Positions 7,519 to 15,323 of a stretch of 36,832 nucleotides of DNA are shown one piece after another. The notes beneath the pieces are model-generated. The model searched no databases, was not told the DNA's origin, and worked only from the letters and a program-made list of their open reading frames with translations. Every line of letters begins with the position of its first letter. Positions within the stretch are counted from its first letter, which is position 1. Source of the stretch: Bacteroidales bacterium (lineage in GTDB: Bacteria; Bacteroidota; Bacteroidia; Bacteroidales; UBA932); assembly GCA_017438265.1 (NCBI GenBank), contig JAFRVZ010000058.1:1-36832 (forward strand), written 5' to 3'. A program made the position numbers and the translations under genes.

Positions 7519-7588
7519 TCATTTCGAGCACCACATTGTCATTTCGAGCACCACATTGTCATTTCGAGCGTAGTCGAGAAATCTTTTT
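7519..7588 (+). repeat. Tandem half-repeats followed by a full REP-like copy upstream of hutU
   Basis: The 20-bp unit ATTTCGAGCACCACATTGTC occurs twice in perfect tandem (7521-7560). A full repeat follows (7558-7588), reading GTCATTTCGAGCG, TAG, TCGAGAAATCTTTTT. The region is open in the hutU frame, so an ATG at 7536 would add a false N-terminus such as CHFERSREIF to urocanase. Confidence 0.75.
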
Positions 7589-7607
7589 ACAAGGAATGTT
7601 TAATAAT

Positions 7608-9689
7608 ATGACTGATTTTCAAAGAGAGATTTTGGAAGGGATTCCGGCGGAGCTGCCGGAGGCGAAGCCGTATGACGCGGCGGTGAACCATGCGCCGCGG
7701 CGGAAGGACATCCTGACGGCGGAGGAGAAGGTCCTCGCCCTCAGGAACGCGCTCCGCTACTTCCCGGAGCGCCTCCACGCCGCCCTGGCCCCGGAATTCG
7801 CCGAAGAACTGCAGCGCTACGGCCGCATCTACATGTACCGCTACCGCCCCTCGTACGACATGTACGCGCGGCCGATCGACGAGTACCCGGCGAAATCGCG
7901 GCAGGCGGCGGCCATCATGGCGATGATCCAGAACAACCTGGACCCGCGCGTCGCGCAGCACCCCCACGAACTCATCATCTACGGCGGCAACGGCGCCATC
8001 TTCCAGAACTGGGCCCAGTACCGCCTCACGATGCGCTACCTCGCGACCATGACCGACGAGCAGACCCTCGCGATGTACTCGGGCCACCCCCTCGGCCTCT
8101 TCCCCTCCCACCGGGACGCCCCCCGCGTCGTCGTGACCAACGGCATGGTCATCCCGAACTACTCCAAGCCCGACGACTGGGAGCGCTTCAACGCCCTCGG
8201 CGTCAGCCAGTACGGCCAGATGACCGCCGGCTCCTATATGTACATCGGCCCCCAGGGCATCGTCCACGGCACCACGATCACGGTGATGAACGCGGCCCGG
8301 AAGGTGCTGCGGCAGAGATTTCTCGACTGCGCTCGAAATGACAGCGGGGGCGCTCGAAATGGCGGCGCGGACCTGGATGACCGCGGCGGGATGCTGTTCG
8401 TGACGGCGGGCCTCGGCGGCATGTCAGGCGCCCAGCCGAAGGCCGGCAACATCGCCGGCGTCGTCAGCGTGACCGCGGAAATCAACCCCCTCGCCGCGCG
8501 CAAGCGCTTCGAACAGGGCTGGGTCGACGAACTCCACGACAGCCTCGACGAACTCATCCCCCGCATCCGCAAGGCCGTCGCCGCGAAGGAAGTCGTCTCC
8601 CTGGCCTACGTCGGCAACGTCGTGGACCTCTGGGAGCGCCTCGCCGACGAACGCATCCGCGTCGACCTCGGCTCCGACCAGACCTCCCTCCACAACCCCT
8701 GGGCTGGCGGTTACTACCCCGTCAGCTACAGCCTGGAAGCATCCCAGCGGATGATGGCCGCGGAGCCGGACCGCTTCCGCAAGGCCGTCCAGGAGTCCCT
8801 GCGCCGCCACGTCGCCGCAATCAACCGCCTCGCCGCGGACGGGATGTATTTCTTCGACTACGGCAACGCCTTCCTGCTCGAAAGCTCCCGCGCCGGCGCC
8901 GACATCCTCCTGCCCGACGGGCGCTTCCGCTACCCGTCCTATGTCCAGGACATCATGGGCCCGATGTATTTCGACTACGGCTTCGGCCCGTTCCGCTGGG
9001 TCTGCATGAGCGAAAAGCCGGAGGACCTCGCGAAGACGGACGAAATCGCCGTGCGCGTCCTTTCGGAAATCGCCGCGACGGCCCCGGAGGAAATCGCCGG
9101 CCAGATGCGCGACAACATCCGCTGGATCCGGGAAGCCGGCCGCAACCGCCTCGTCGTCGGCTCCCAGGCCCGCATCCTCTACGCGGACTGCGAGGGCCGC
9201 ACGAAGATCGCCCTCGCCTTCAACGACGCGATCCGCAGCGGCGAAATCACTGCCCCGATCGTCCTCGGCCGCGACCACCACGACGTCTCCGGCACGGACT
9301 CCCCCTTCCGCGAGACCTCCAACATCTATGACGGCTCCCGCTTCACCGCCGACATGGCGATCCAGAACGTCATCGGCGACGCCTTCCGCGGCGCGACCTG
9401 GGTCTCCATCCACAACGGCGGCGGCGTCGGCTGGGGCGAAGTCATCAACGGCGGCTTCGGCATGGTCATCGACGGCAGCGACGACGCCGCCCGCCACATC
9501 CGCCAGATGCTGTTCTGGGACGTGAACAACGGCATCGCCCGCCGCAGCTGGGCCCGCAACGACGGCGCCCGCACCGCCATCGCCCGCGAAATGGCCCGCA
9601 CCCCCGGCCTCGAAGTCACCGTCCCCAACCTTGCCGATGAAACCCTGATCCGCGCCGTCATTTTGAGCGCAGTCGAAAAATCTCTTTAA
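7608..9689 (+). CDS. hutU: Urocanate hydratase (long form) with repeat-derived insertion
   Basis: The enzyme converts urocanate to 4-imidazolone-5-propionate, the second step of histidine degradation. The start is ATG 7608 (MTDFQREILEGIP) or possibly ATG 7596; upstream codons are repeat sequence. The 693-residue product resembles the long, animal-type urocanases. Visible landmarks are the glycine-rich NAD site TAGLGGMSGAQ (about 265-275), DLGSDQTSLHNPWAGGYYP, and GFGPFRWVC. Residues about 236-252 (QRFLDCARND...) are not part of the family; they are an inverted palindromic repeat inserted in frame just before the NAD-binding segment. The final residues (VILSAVEKSL) are encoded by another copy, with the TAA at its end. 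Whether the enzyme is still active is not known, but the frame is intact. hutH follows after 4 bp. Confidence 0.92.
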   Translation: MTDFQREILEGIPAELPEAKPYDAAVNHAPRRKDILTAEEKVLALRNALRYFPERLHAALAPEFAEELQRYGRIYMYRYRPSYDMYARPIDEYPAKSRQAAAIMAMIQNNLDPRVAQHPHELIIYGGNGAIFQNWAQYRLTMRYLATMTDEQTLAMYSGHPLGLFPSHRDAPRVVVTNGMVIPNYSKPDDWERFNALGVSQYGQMTAGSYMYIGPQGIVHGTTITVMNAARKVLRQRFLDCARNDSGGARNGGADLDDRGGMLFVTAGLGGMSGAQPKAGNIAGVVSVTAEINPLAARKRFEQGWVDELHDSLDELIPRIRKAVAAKEVVSLAYVGNVVDLWERLADERIRVDLGSDQTSLHNPWAGGYYPVSYSLEASQRMMAAEPDRFRKAVQESLRRHVAAINRLAADGMYFFDYGNAFLLESSRAGADILLPDGRFRYPSYVQDIMGPMYFDYGFGPFRWVCMSEKPEDLAKTDEIAVRVLSEIAATAPEEIAGQMRDNIRWIREAGRNRLVVGSQARILYADCEGRTKIALAFNDAIRSGEITAPIVLGRDHHDVSGTDSPFRETSNIYDGSRFTADMAIQNVIGDAFRGATWVSIHNGGGVGWGEVINGGFGMVIDGSDDAARHIRQMLFWDVNNGIARRSWARNDGARTAIAREMARTPGLEVTVPNLADETLIRAVILSAVEKSL
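8314..8363 (-). repeat. REP-like repeat inserted in frame within hutU
   Basis: AGAGATTTCTCGACTGCGCT continues into CGAAATGAC (8314-8342), the reverse complement of the full repeat. A second half-site, CGCTCGAAATGGC (8351-8363), follows, echoing the tandem half-sites upstream of hutU. The insert keeps the urocanase frame. Confidence 0.8.
9657..9689 (+). repeat. REP-like repeat forming the 3' end of hutU
   Basis: GTCATTTTGAGCGCAGTCGA is followed by AAAATCTCTTTAA. It differs by few bases from the copies upstream and supplies the last ten residues and the stop codon of urocanase. Confidence 0.72.
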
Positions 9690-9693
9690 CGCC

Positions 9694-11181
9694 ATGATTC
9701 ATGTCATTTCGAGCGAAAGGCTCTCCCTCGAACGCCTGAAGGAAATCATCGACGGCCACGCGAAACTCGTCCTCGGCGAGGAAGCGACCGCCGCCATCAT
9801 CAAATGCCGCAAGTACCTGGACAGCAAGATGGAAGACATCGGCCGCCCCGTCTATGGCATCACGACCGGCTTCGGCTCCCTGTACAACGTCACGATACCC
9901 GCCGGCGAGCTCTCCCAGCTCCAGCACAACCTCGTCGTCTCCCACGCCTGCGGGGCCGGCGAGACCGTCCGCCCGGAAATCGTCAAGCTGATGCTGTTCC
10001 TGAAGGCCCAGAGCCTCTCCTACGGCCATTCCGGCGCCCAGCTCATCACGGTCCAGCGTCTCATCGACATGTTCAACGAGGACATCCTCCCCGTCGTCTA
10101 CCAGCAGGGCTCCCTCGGCGCGTCCGGAGACCTCGCCCCCCTCGCCCACCTCAGCCTCCCGCTGATCGGCCTCGGCGAAGTCCTCTACCGGGGCTCCATC
10201 CGTCCCGCCGCCGAAGTCTGGGCCGAGAAAGGCTGGGAGCCCATCACCCTCCAGTCCAAGGAAGGCCTCGCGCTGCTGAACGGCACCCAGTTCATGAGCG
10301 CCCACGCCGTCTGGTCCATCCTGAAGTCGATGCGCCTCTCCCGCTGGGCCGACCTGATCGGCGCGATGTCCCTGGACGCCTACGACGGCCGCATCGAGCC
10401 CTTCCTCCCGCTGACCCACCACCTCCGCCCCCACGTCGGCCAGATCCTGACCGGCAAGCGTTTCCAGGAAATCCTGGAAGGGAGCGAGCTCATCAACCGT
10501 CCGAAGGAGCACGTCCAGGACCCGTACAGCTTCCGCTGCATCCCGCAGGTCCACGGCGCCGTCAAGGACAACATCCTCTATGTCAAGTCCGTGATTGAGA
10601 ACGAAATCAACTCCGCGACCGACAACCCGAACATCTTCCCCGACGAGGACATGGTCATCTCCGCCGGCAACTTCCACGGCGAGCCGATCGCGATTCCGAT
10701 GGACTCGCTCGCCATCGCGATGTCCGAGCTCGCGAGCATCTCGGAGCGCCGCATCTTCCAGCTGATCAACGGCGTCCGCGGCCTCCCGAAGTACCTCGTC
10801 GCCGAGCCGGGCCTGAACAGCGGTTTCATGATTCCGCAGTACACGGCCGCCAGCATCGTCAGCCAGAACAAGGGCCTCTGCTGGCCCGCCTCCTGCGATT
10901 CCATCCCCTCCTCGCAGGGCCAGGAGGACCACGTCAGCATGGGTTCCAATTCCGCGACCAAGCTCGTCCGCATCGTGGACAACACGGAAACGGTCCTCGC
11001 CATCGAGCTCTTCAACGCCGCCCAGGCCCTCGAGTTCCGCCGCCCGGCGAAGACCTCCCCCGTCCTCGAGCGCATCTTCGCCGATTACCGCACCGTCGTC
11101 CCCTTCCTCTCCCACGACACCTACATGCACCCCCACATCGCGGATTCCGTCACCTTCATCCGCCGCGAACAATACCTCTAA
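9694..11181 (+). CDS. hutH: Histidine ammonia-lyase
   Basis: The enzyme deaminates histidine to urocanate, the first step of the pathway. The 495-residue protein carries the MIO-forming triplet Ala143-Ser144-Gly145 in GSLGASGDLAPLAHL, at the position known from other HALs. Also seen are the N-terminal YGITTGFG motif and the NGTQFMSAH segment in the middle. The ATG at 9694 follows the hutU stop by 4 bp, so the two are cotranscribed. Bases 9703-9717 (GTCATTTCGAGCGAA) in codons 4-8 match the local palindromic repeat, although the resulting residues look normal for the family. The gene is convergent with hutI. Confidence 0.95.
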   Translation: MIHVISSERLSLERLKEIIDGHAKLVLGEEATAAIIKCRKYLDSKMEDIGRPVYGITTGFGSLYNVTIPAGELSQLQHNLVVSHACGAGETVRPEIVKLMLFLKAQSLSYGHSGAQLITVQRLIDMFNEDILPVVYQQGSLGASGDLAPLAHLSLPLIGLGEVLYRGSIRPAAEVWAEKGWEPITLQSKEGLALLNGTQFMSAHAVWSILKSMRLSRWADLIGAMSLDAYDGRIEPFLPLTHHLRPHVGQILTGKRFQEILEGSELINRPKEHVQDPYSFRCIPQVHGAVKDNILYVKSVIENEINSATDNPNIFPDEDMVISAGNFHGEPIAIPMDSLAIAMSELASISERRIFQLINGVRGLPKYLVAEPGLNSGFMIPQYTAASIVSQNKGLCWPASCDSIPSSQGQEDHVSMGSNSATKLVRIVDNTETVLAIELFNAAQALEFRRPAKTSPVLERIFADYRTVVPFLSHDTYMHPHIADSVTFIRREQYL

Positions 11182-11203
11182 CCCCTCGCGCCGGACACCT
11201 GGA

Positions 11204-11309
11204 ACCTTGCCCGTCACTTTTTGCGTCAAACAGCCTTCTACGCTACTCCAGGGCCACTTTCCAAGAAACAGGCGGGCAAGGTCCCCCCATCCAAAAAGGG
11301 ACCTTGCCC
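11204..11309. terminator. Convergent intergenic hairpins between hutH and hutI
   Basis: GGGCAAGGTCCC (11274-11285) and GGGACCTTGCCC (11298-11309) form a perfect 12-bp stem with a 12-nt loop. A third copy, ACCTTGCCCG at 11204-11213, can pair with CGGGCAAGGT at 11273-11282 instead, so two folds compete. No long U-tract follows, but the site between two convergent genes fits a bidirectional terminator. Confidence 0.6.
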
Positions 11310-11332
11310 AGGCCCACGGCTGCGGCGGGCGC

Positions 11333-11356
11333 GGCAGGACCGGGACCGGGCCTGCC
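11333..11356 (+). terminator. Second small hairpin after hutH
   Basis: GGCAGG (11333-11338) pairs with CCTGCC (11351-11356) around a 12-nt loop, and an A-rich run follows at 11363-11368. This is weaker than the hairpin at 11274. Confidence 0.35.
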
Positions 11357-11380
11357 GAAGGCAAAAAACAGGGAAGCCGG

Positions 11381-12589
11381 CTAAACCGGAATGCCGTGCA
11401 GGAATACCTTCCGAATAAATGGACTTCTGTACAGGTACGGCAGTTTCGTCAGCGTCCAGCCCGGGGTCGAAAGAATCAGGTCGGCGCGCTTGCCGCGCGT
11501 GATTGAGCCGGTTTCGGCGCTCAGGCCCATCGCGTAAGCGCCGTTCAGCGTCACGGCGTTCAGCGCCTGGACCGGCGTGAGGCGCATCCGGATGCAGCCG
11601 AGGGCCATCACGAAGCGCATGTCCCCGGCGGGCGAGGAGCCCGGATTGTAATCGGAAGCCAGCGCGACGCCCAGCCCGGCGGCGATGAAATCCTTCGCGC
11701 GGCCGTACGGCAGCCCGAGGAAGAACGAGGAGCCCGGCAGCATCGTCGGCATCGTCTCCGATCCCCGCAGGGCGGCGATTTCCGCGTCGCCGGCGCGCTC
11801 GAGGTGGTCCACCGAGAGCGCCCCGTGGGCCACGCCCACCTGCACGCCGCCGCTCTCCGCGAGCTCGTTGGCGTGGATCTTCGGCCGCAGCCCGGCAGCG
11901 GCGCCCGCTTCCAGGATGCGCGCCGTGTCCTCCGGCGTGAAGAAGCCTTCGTCGCAGAAGACGTCGATAAAGTCGGCGAGCGTCGCCGCCTCCGGCGTCA
12001 TGGCGATCACCTCCCGGACATAAGCTTCATGGGTATAGCCGCGGCCGACGGCGTGGGCGCCGAGGAAGGTCGCCTTCACCGCAGCGGGAACGCTTTCCCG
12101 GATGCGGCGGATGACCCGCAGCATCTTCATCTCGTCCGCGGGATTCAGCCCGTAGCCGCTCTTGATTTCCATCGCGCCGGTGCCGCAGGCCATCATCTCG
12201 CGCACGCGGACCATCGCCTGGCGGTATAGCTCCTCCTCGGAGGTCCCGTGGAGCAGGTCGGCGGAATTCAGGATTCCGCCGCCGCGCGCGGCGATCTCCT
12301 CGTAGCTCAGTCCCCGGATCTTGTCCAGGAACTCGCCGTCGCGGCTGCCGGCGTACACGATGTGCGTATGGCTGTCGCAGAACGCGGGCAGCACCATGCC
12401 GCCCGCCGCGTCAATCCGCTCGCCGCCGGCCGGCGCGTCTCCCGTCCCGAAATCCGCGATCTTCCCGTCCTCAACGGCAATCCACGCATTGTGCAGGATC
12501 CCCGTTTCATCCATCTCCGCGCCCTGCCTGCGCAGCACGCCTTCCGGCACAATGCCGGCCAGTTCACCGATATGCTCGATTACCATCAT
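11381..12589 (-). CDS. hutI: Imidazolonepropionase
   Basis: The enzyme opens the imidazolone ring of 4-imidazolone-5-propionate to give N-formimino-glutamate, the substrate of FtcD. The 402-residue protein is a metal-dependent amidohydrolase; the HxH metal motif is seen in DSHTHIVYAG (His74, His76), and a KSGYGL segment and the HANE motif follow. The start is ATG 12589 (MMVIEHIG). A frame from a TTG at 12595 is also open but less likely. It lies 12 bp downstream of the MBL-fold gene and is on the opposite strand from the other hut genes, so it may be expressed separately. Confidence 0.93.
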   Translation of the reverse strand: MMVIEHIGELAGIVPEGVLRRQGAEMDETGILHNAWIAVEDGKIADFGTGDAPAGGERIDAAGGMVLPAFCDSHTHIVYAGSRDGEFLDKIRGLSYEEIAARGGGILNSADLLHGTSEEELYRQAMVRVREMMACGTGAMEIKSGYGLNPADEMKMLRVIRRIRESVPAAVKATFLGAHAVGRGYTHEAYVREVIAMTPEAATLADFIDVFCDEGFFTPEDTARILEAGAAAGLRPKIHANELAESGGVQVGVAHGALSVDHLERAGDAEIAALRGSETMPTMLPGSSFFLGLPYGRAKDFIAAGLGVALASDYNPGSSPAGDMRFVMALGCIRMRLTPVQALNAVTLNGAYAMGLSAETGSITRGKRADLILSTPGWTLTKLPYLYRSPFIRKVFLHGIPV

Positions 12590-12601
12590 ATTCAAAAGGG
12601 A

Positions 12602-13888
12602 TTACCGGGTATTGAAGTTCAGGACCGAGCGGACGGTCATGGACTCGTCGGCGGCGGTCAGGTAGGTGATGCTGAAGGTCTTGCCGCCCTGCGGGACGTC
12701 CAGGACGACGTGGCCGCCCTCGAAAGCGGCAGGTTCGATGTCTGCGAGCCAGGGCGCGCCCTTGTCTTCTTCGCGCCGCTCGGCCGGGAAGATGCCCGGG
12801 CAGATGATCCGCTCGCCGGGGTACAGGGAGCGGTCCGCGAGGGTCTCCATCACGGGCGCGACATTGTGGAGCTGGTCCCAGACGCAGCTGACATAGACCT
12901 GCGACTGCAGCGCCGCGACGAGCTTCGGCGGCATCGAATAATGCCCATGGTGGTTGATCTTCGCGACGTTGGCCTTGCCGCAGACCTCAGCGAGGGCCTC
13001 TTCGATCCGGAAGGTCGTCCCATCCTCCAGCGCCCAGCTGTCGGAAAAGTCCCCCGCCGTATAAAACTTGAAATCGCCGTAAGTGAAGACCATGCCGAGA
13101 CTCATGCCGTTCTCGTTGAAGCTGCGCGGCGGATGCTTCTTGCGCTCCGCGTAGAGGTCGATGATCCGGCCGTCCGGCGCGGCGATGCGGCCGTTTCCGC
13201 AGAGGTTGCGGACGGAAAAGTCCCTGTATTTCGCGCGGTTATGCAGCAGCGCTACCTGATCAACCTCGCCGACGCGGAACTTTTCGACCTGCATCCCGCG
13301 GGACTTCCGCATGTAATCGTAGAACTTCGTCATATGGGTGCGCATCTGCGCGCCGTCGTCTACCAGCGGGATCGGATCCTGGAAATCCGGGTAGCAGCGG
13401 TCGAAGGCCCTGCGGAACTCCAGCGTCTCCGCCGCCTGCGCAAAGCCGCTCAGGAAGTAAGGCTTCCCGTCGCGCTCGACCTCCGAAGCATAGAAGGTCT
13501 CCCCGCCGCCGTGATCGTTGTGGTAGTGCGACAGCATCATGTAGTCCACCTTCCGCCCGCCCGGATTCACGCGTTCGACGTAGCGGGCGATCCACTCGCC
13601 GGAGTGGCGCCCGCCGTCCGGCAGCACCGGCACCGCCAGCTTGCCGCGCCCGATGGCGTTGTGGTCGCCGCAGTCCAGCAGCAGGCTCGTCCCGTCCGGG
13701 AAGAGCATGAACATCGACTCCGCGACACCCGTATAAATGAAGTGCACCTGGAAATGGCCCTTCTTCCAGCCCTTCCACGCCTTCCCGACCGCGGCATCCG
13801 CCGTCCCGGCCGCAAAAGCCTTCTCCCAATCCAGCATCAGCGCCGCCGTCGCCGCCGCCGAAGCCTTAATAAATAATCTTCTGTCCAT
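12602..13888 (-). CDS. Exported MBL-fold hydrolase
   Basis: The 428-residue protein has an N-terminus with RRLFIKASAAATAALML, resembling a Tat-type signal. The metallo-beta-lactamase motif is clear: HYHNDH with His121, His123, Asp125 and His126, followed by GGG. Further metal ligands may be in YTAGDFSDS and NHHGHY. This version is related to the ComEC-type MBL domains often found alone in Bacteroidetes. The substrate is unknown. It is the first gene of a two-gene minus-strand unit with hutI, but nothing in the sequence ties it to histidine degradation. It diverges from the serpin gene. Confidence 0.8.
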   Translation of the reverse strand: MDRRLFIKASAAATAALMLDWEKAFAAGTADAAVGKAWKGWKKGHFQVHFIYTGVAESMFMLFPDGTSLLLDCGDHNAIGRGKLAVPVLPDGGRHSGEWIARYVERVNPGGRKVDYMMLSHYHNDHGGGETFYASEVERDGKPYFLSGFAQAAETLEFRRAFDRCYPDFQDPIPLVDDGAQMRTHMTKFYDYMRKSRGMQVEKFRVGEVDQVALLHNRAKYRDFSVRNLCGNGRIAAPDGRIIDLYAERKKHPPRSFNENGMSLGMVFTYGDFKFYTAGDFSDSWALEDGTTFRIEEALAEVCGKANVAKINHHGHYSMPPKLVAALQSQVYVSCVWDQLHNVAPVMETLADRSLYPGERIICPGIFPAERREEDKGAPWLADIEPAAFEGGHVVLDVPQGGKTFSITYLTAADESMTVRSVLNFNTR

Positions 13889-13935
13889 ATTACTGTTTCA
13901 TGGGGATAAATATCGCAAATCTCCCGCTTTCTTTG

Positions 13936-13943
13936 CAACTTTG
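13936..13943 (+). promoter_or_regulatory. Possible -7 box for the serpin gene
   Basis: CAACTTTG differs from TAnnTTTG at the first base and lies 25 bp before the ATG at 13969, in the gap between divergent genes. Confidence 0.4.
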
Positions 13944-13968
13944 CATTGGGAAAATGCATCTATTAAGT

Positions 13969-15216
13969 ATGAGCCTCAAGCATTCTTTCATCCTCCTCGC
14001 CGCGCTGTCGATGCTCGCGGCCGCCGTCGCCTGCGACAAGTCCGTCACGGAAGACGACGGTGAGAATCCGTACCAGACGGTGGAACTGACGACAAAGTCC
14101 GCCTCCTTCGTCGAGCCCGGCAATGCCTTCGCATTCAACTTCCTCGACAAGGTCAACGCCGCGTCGCTGAAGGACTATGTCATCTCCCCGCTGAGCCTCC
14201 AATTCCTGCTGGGGATGCTCCTGGACGGGGCGCAGAACGAGACGGAGGCGCAGATCTGCCGGGTCCTCGGCTACGGCGCCGGGGAAGCGGATGCAGTGGA
14301 CGAGTACTGCCTCGCCATGATGAAGCAGCTCCCCACCCTAGATAAGAAGACCACGCTCGAAATCGCCAACGCGATTTTCGTCGACGACGGATGGCCCCTG
14401 CTGAAGAGCTACCAGACGCGTGTTGCGAACTACTATGCCGCCGAAGTCTCCAACCTGGATTTCAATAATTCCACCAAGTCCTTGAAAGCCATCAACGGCT
14501 GGGCGGGCGAAAAGACCCACGGAATGATTCCCAAGGTCCTGGATAAAGTTGACCCGGACATGCTCGCCTACCTGCTGAACGCCGTCTATTTCAAGAGCCG
14601 GTGGACGGACAGTTTCGACAAGGACGCGACTGCCGCGGAGACCTTCACCCGGGAGAACGGCACAGCCGGCAAGGTCAAGATGATGAAGCAGCACGCGAAG
14701 TTCAGCTATAAGGAAACCCGCAACGCCCAGGTCGTCCGTCTCCCCTACGGTAACGGCGCCTATGCGATGACCGTCGTCCTCCCGTCCGGCAAGGCCGGCA
14801 TCGCCGACGTGGTCGCCTCGCTCCGCGGTTCCGCCGGCGAGGATGTCCTCTGCGGCCTGAGCACCTGCGAAGTGGACCTCTGGCTCCCCCGTTTCGAAAC
14901 GAAGTTCCAGATCAACCTGAATGATATCCTTTCGAAAATGGGAATGCCCGACGCCTTCGACGAAAGCAAGGCGGACTTCCTCGCGATGTCCGATTACGCC
15001 CTATGCCTGAGTTTCGTCCAGCAGGACGCCGCCATCACTGTCGATGAGGAAGGGACTGAAGCCTCCGCCGTCTCGACCGCCGGTATAGTGAAATACACCT
15101 CCTTTGGCGGCGCCCCGAAGAATGCCGTCTTCCATGCCGACCACCCGTTCCTCTACCTGATTACGGAGACCAGCACGGGTGCGATTCTCTTCGCCGGCCG
15201 CTATAGCGGGAAATAA
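13969..15216 (+). CDS. Serpin-family lipoprotein (protease inhibitor)
   Basis: From ATG 13969 the protein is 415 residues, with a hydrophobic signal and a lipobox ending at Cys22 (LAAAVAC), so it is probably a lipid-anchored surface or periplasmic protein. The serpin fold is recognised by FAFNFLDKV, VISPLSLQFLLGML, LEIANAIFVDD, LNAVYFKSRWTDSF and the C-terminal FHADHPFLYLITE. The reactive-centre hinge DEEGTEASAVSTAG has Gly and Thr at P15/P14 and small residues after, as in inhibitory serpins. Counting from the hinge puts P1 near the Tyr in VKYTSF, which would suit a chymotrypsin-like target. In gut bacteria serpins are thought to block host or competitor serine proteases. An in-frame extension back to 13900 is not needed. 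Confidence 0.9.
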   Translation: MSLKHSFILLAALSMLAAAVACDKSVTEDDGENPYQTVELTTKSASFVEPGNAFAFNFLDKVNAASLKDYVISPLSLQFLLGMLLDGAQNETEAQICRVLGYGAGEADAVDEYCLAMMKQLPTLDKKTTLEIANAIFVDDGWPLLKSYQTRVANYYAAEVSNLDFNNSTKSLKAINGWAGEKTHGMIPKVLDKVDPDMLAYLLNAVYFKSRWTDSFDKDATAAETFTRENGTAGKVKMMKQHAKFSYKETRNAQVVRLPYGNGAYAMTVVLPSGKAGIADVVASLRGSAGEDVLCGLSTCEVDLWLPRFETKFQINLNDILSKMGMPDAFDESKADFLAMSDYALCLSFVQQDAAITVDEEGTEASAVSTAGIVKYTSFGGAPKNAVFHADHPFLYLITETSTGAILFAGRYSGK

Positions 15217-15300
15217 ATCAGAAACGCAGCACGAGACCGACGCCGTCCTGCGCCGATGCAAAGGAAAGCTGCACGCCGCGCGCCTGGTTGGCGCCGGCGC

Positions 15301-15314
15301 GGCCCTGTAGGGCC
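15301..15314. terminator. Short palindrome between serpin and PlsC-like genes
   Basis: GGCCCT and AGGGCC are exact reverse complements separated by two bases, in the 107-bp gap between two convergent genes. It may serve as a weak bidirectional terminator; no U-tract is present. Confidence 0.3.
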
Positions 15315-15323
15315 GTTCCTGCC

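Noticed and set aside
7521-7560. Possible CRISPR-like array near hutU
   Set aside because: Only two contiguous 20-bp units without spacers, and they are half-copies of the palindromic repeat; there are no cas genes.
7536-7607. Longer N-terminus of urocanase
   Set aside because: The codons are repeat sequence in phase by chance; the family-like start is at 7608.
11221-11418. Small plus-strand open frames between hutH and hutI
   Set aside because: They cross the hairpin region and the 3' end of hutI, have low-complexity basic composition and no recognisable motif.
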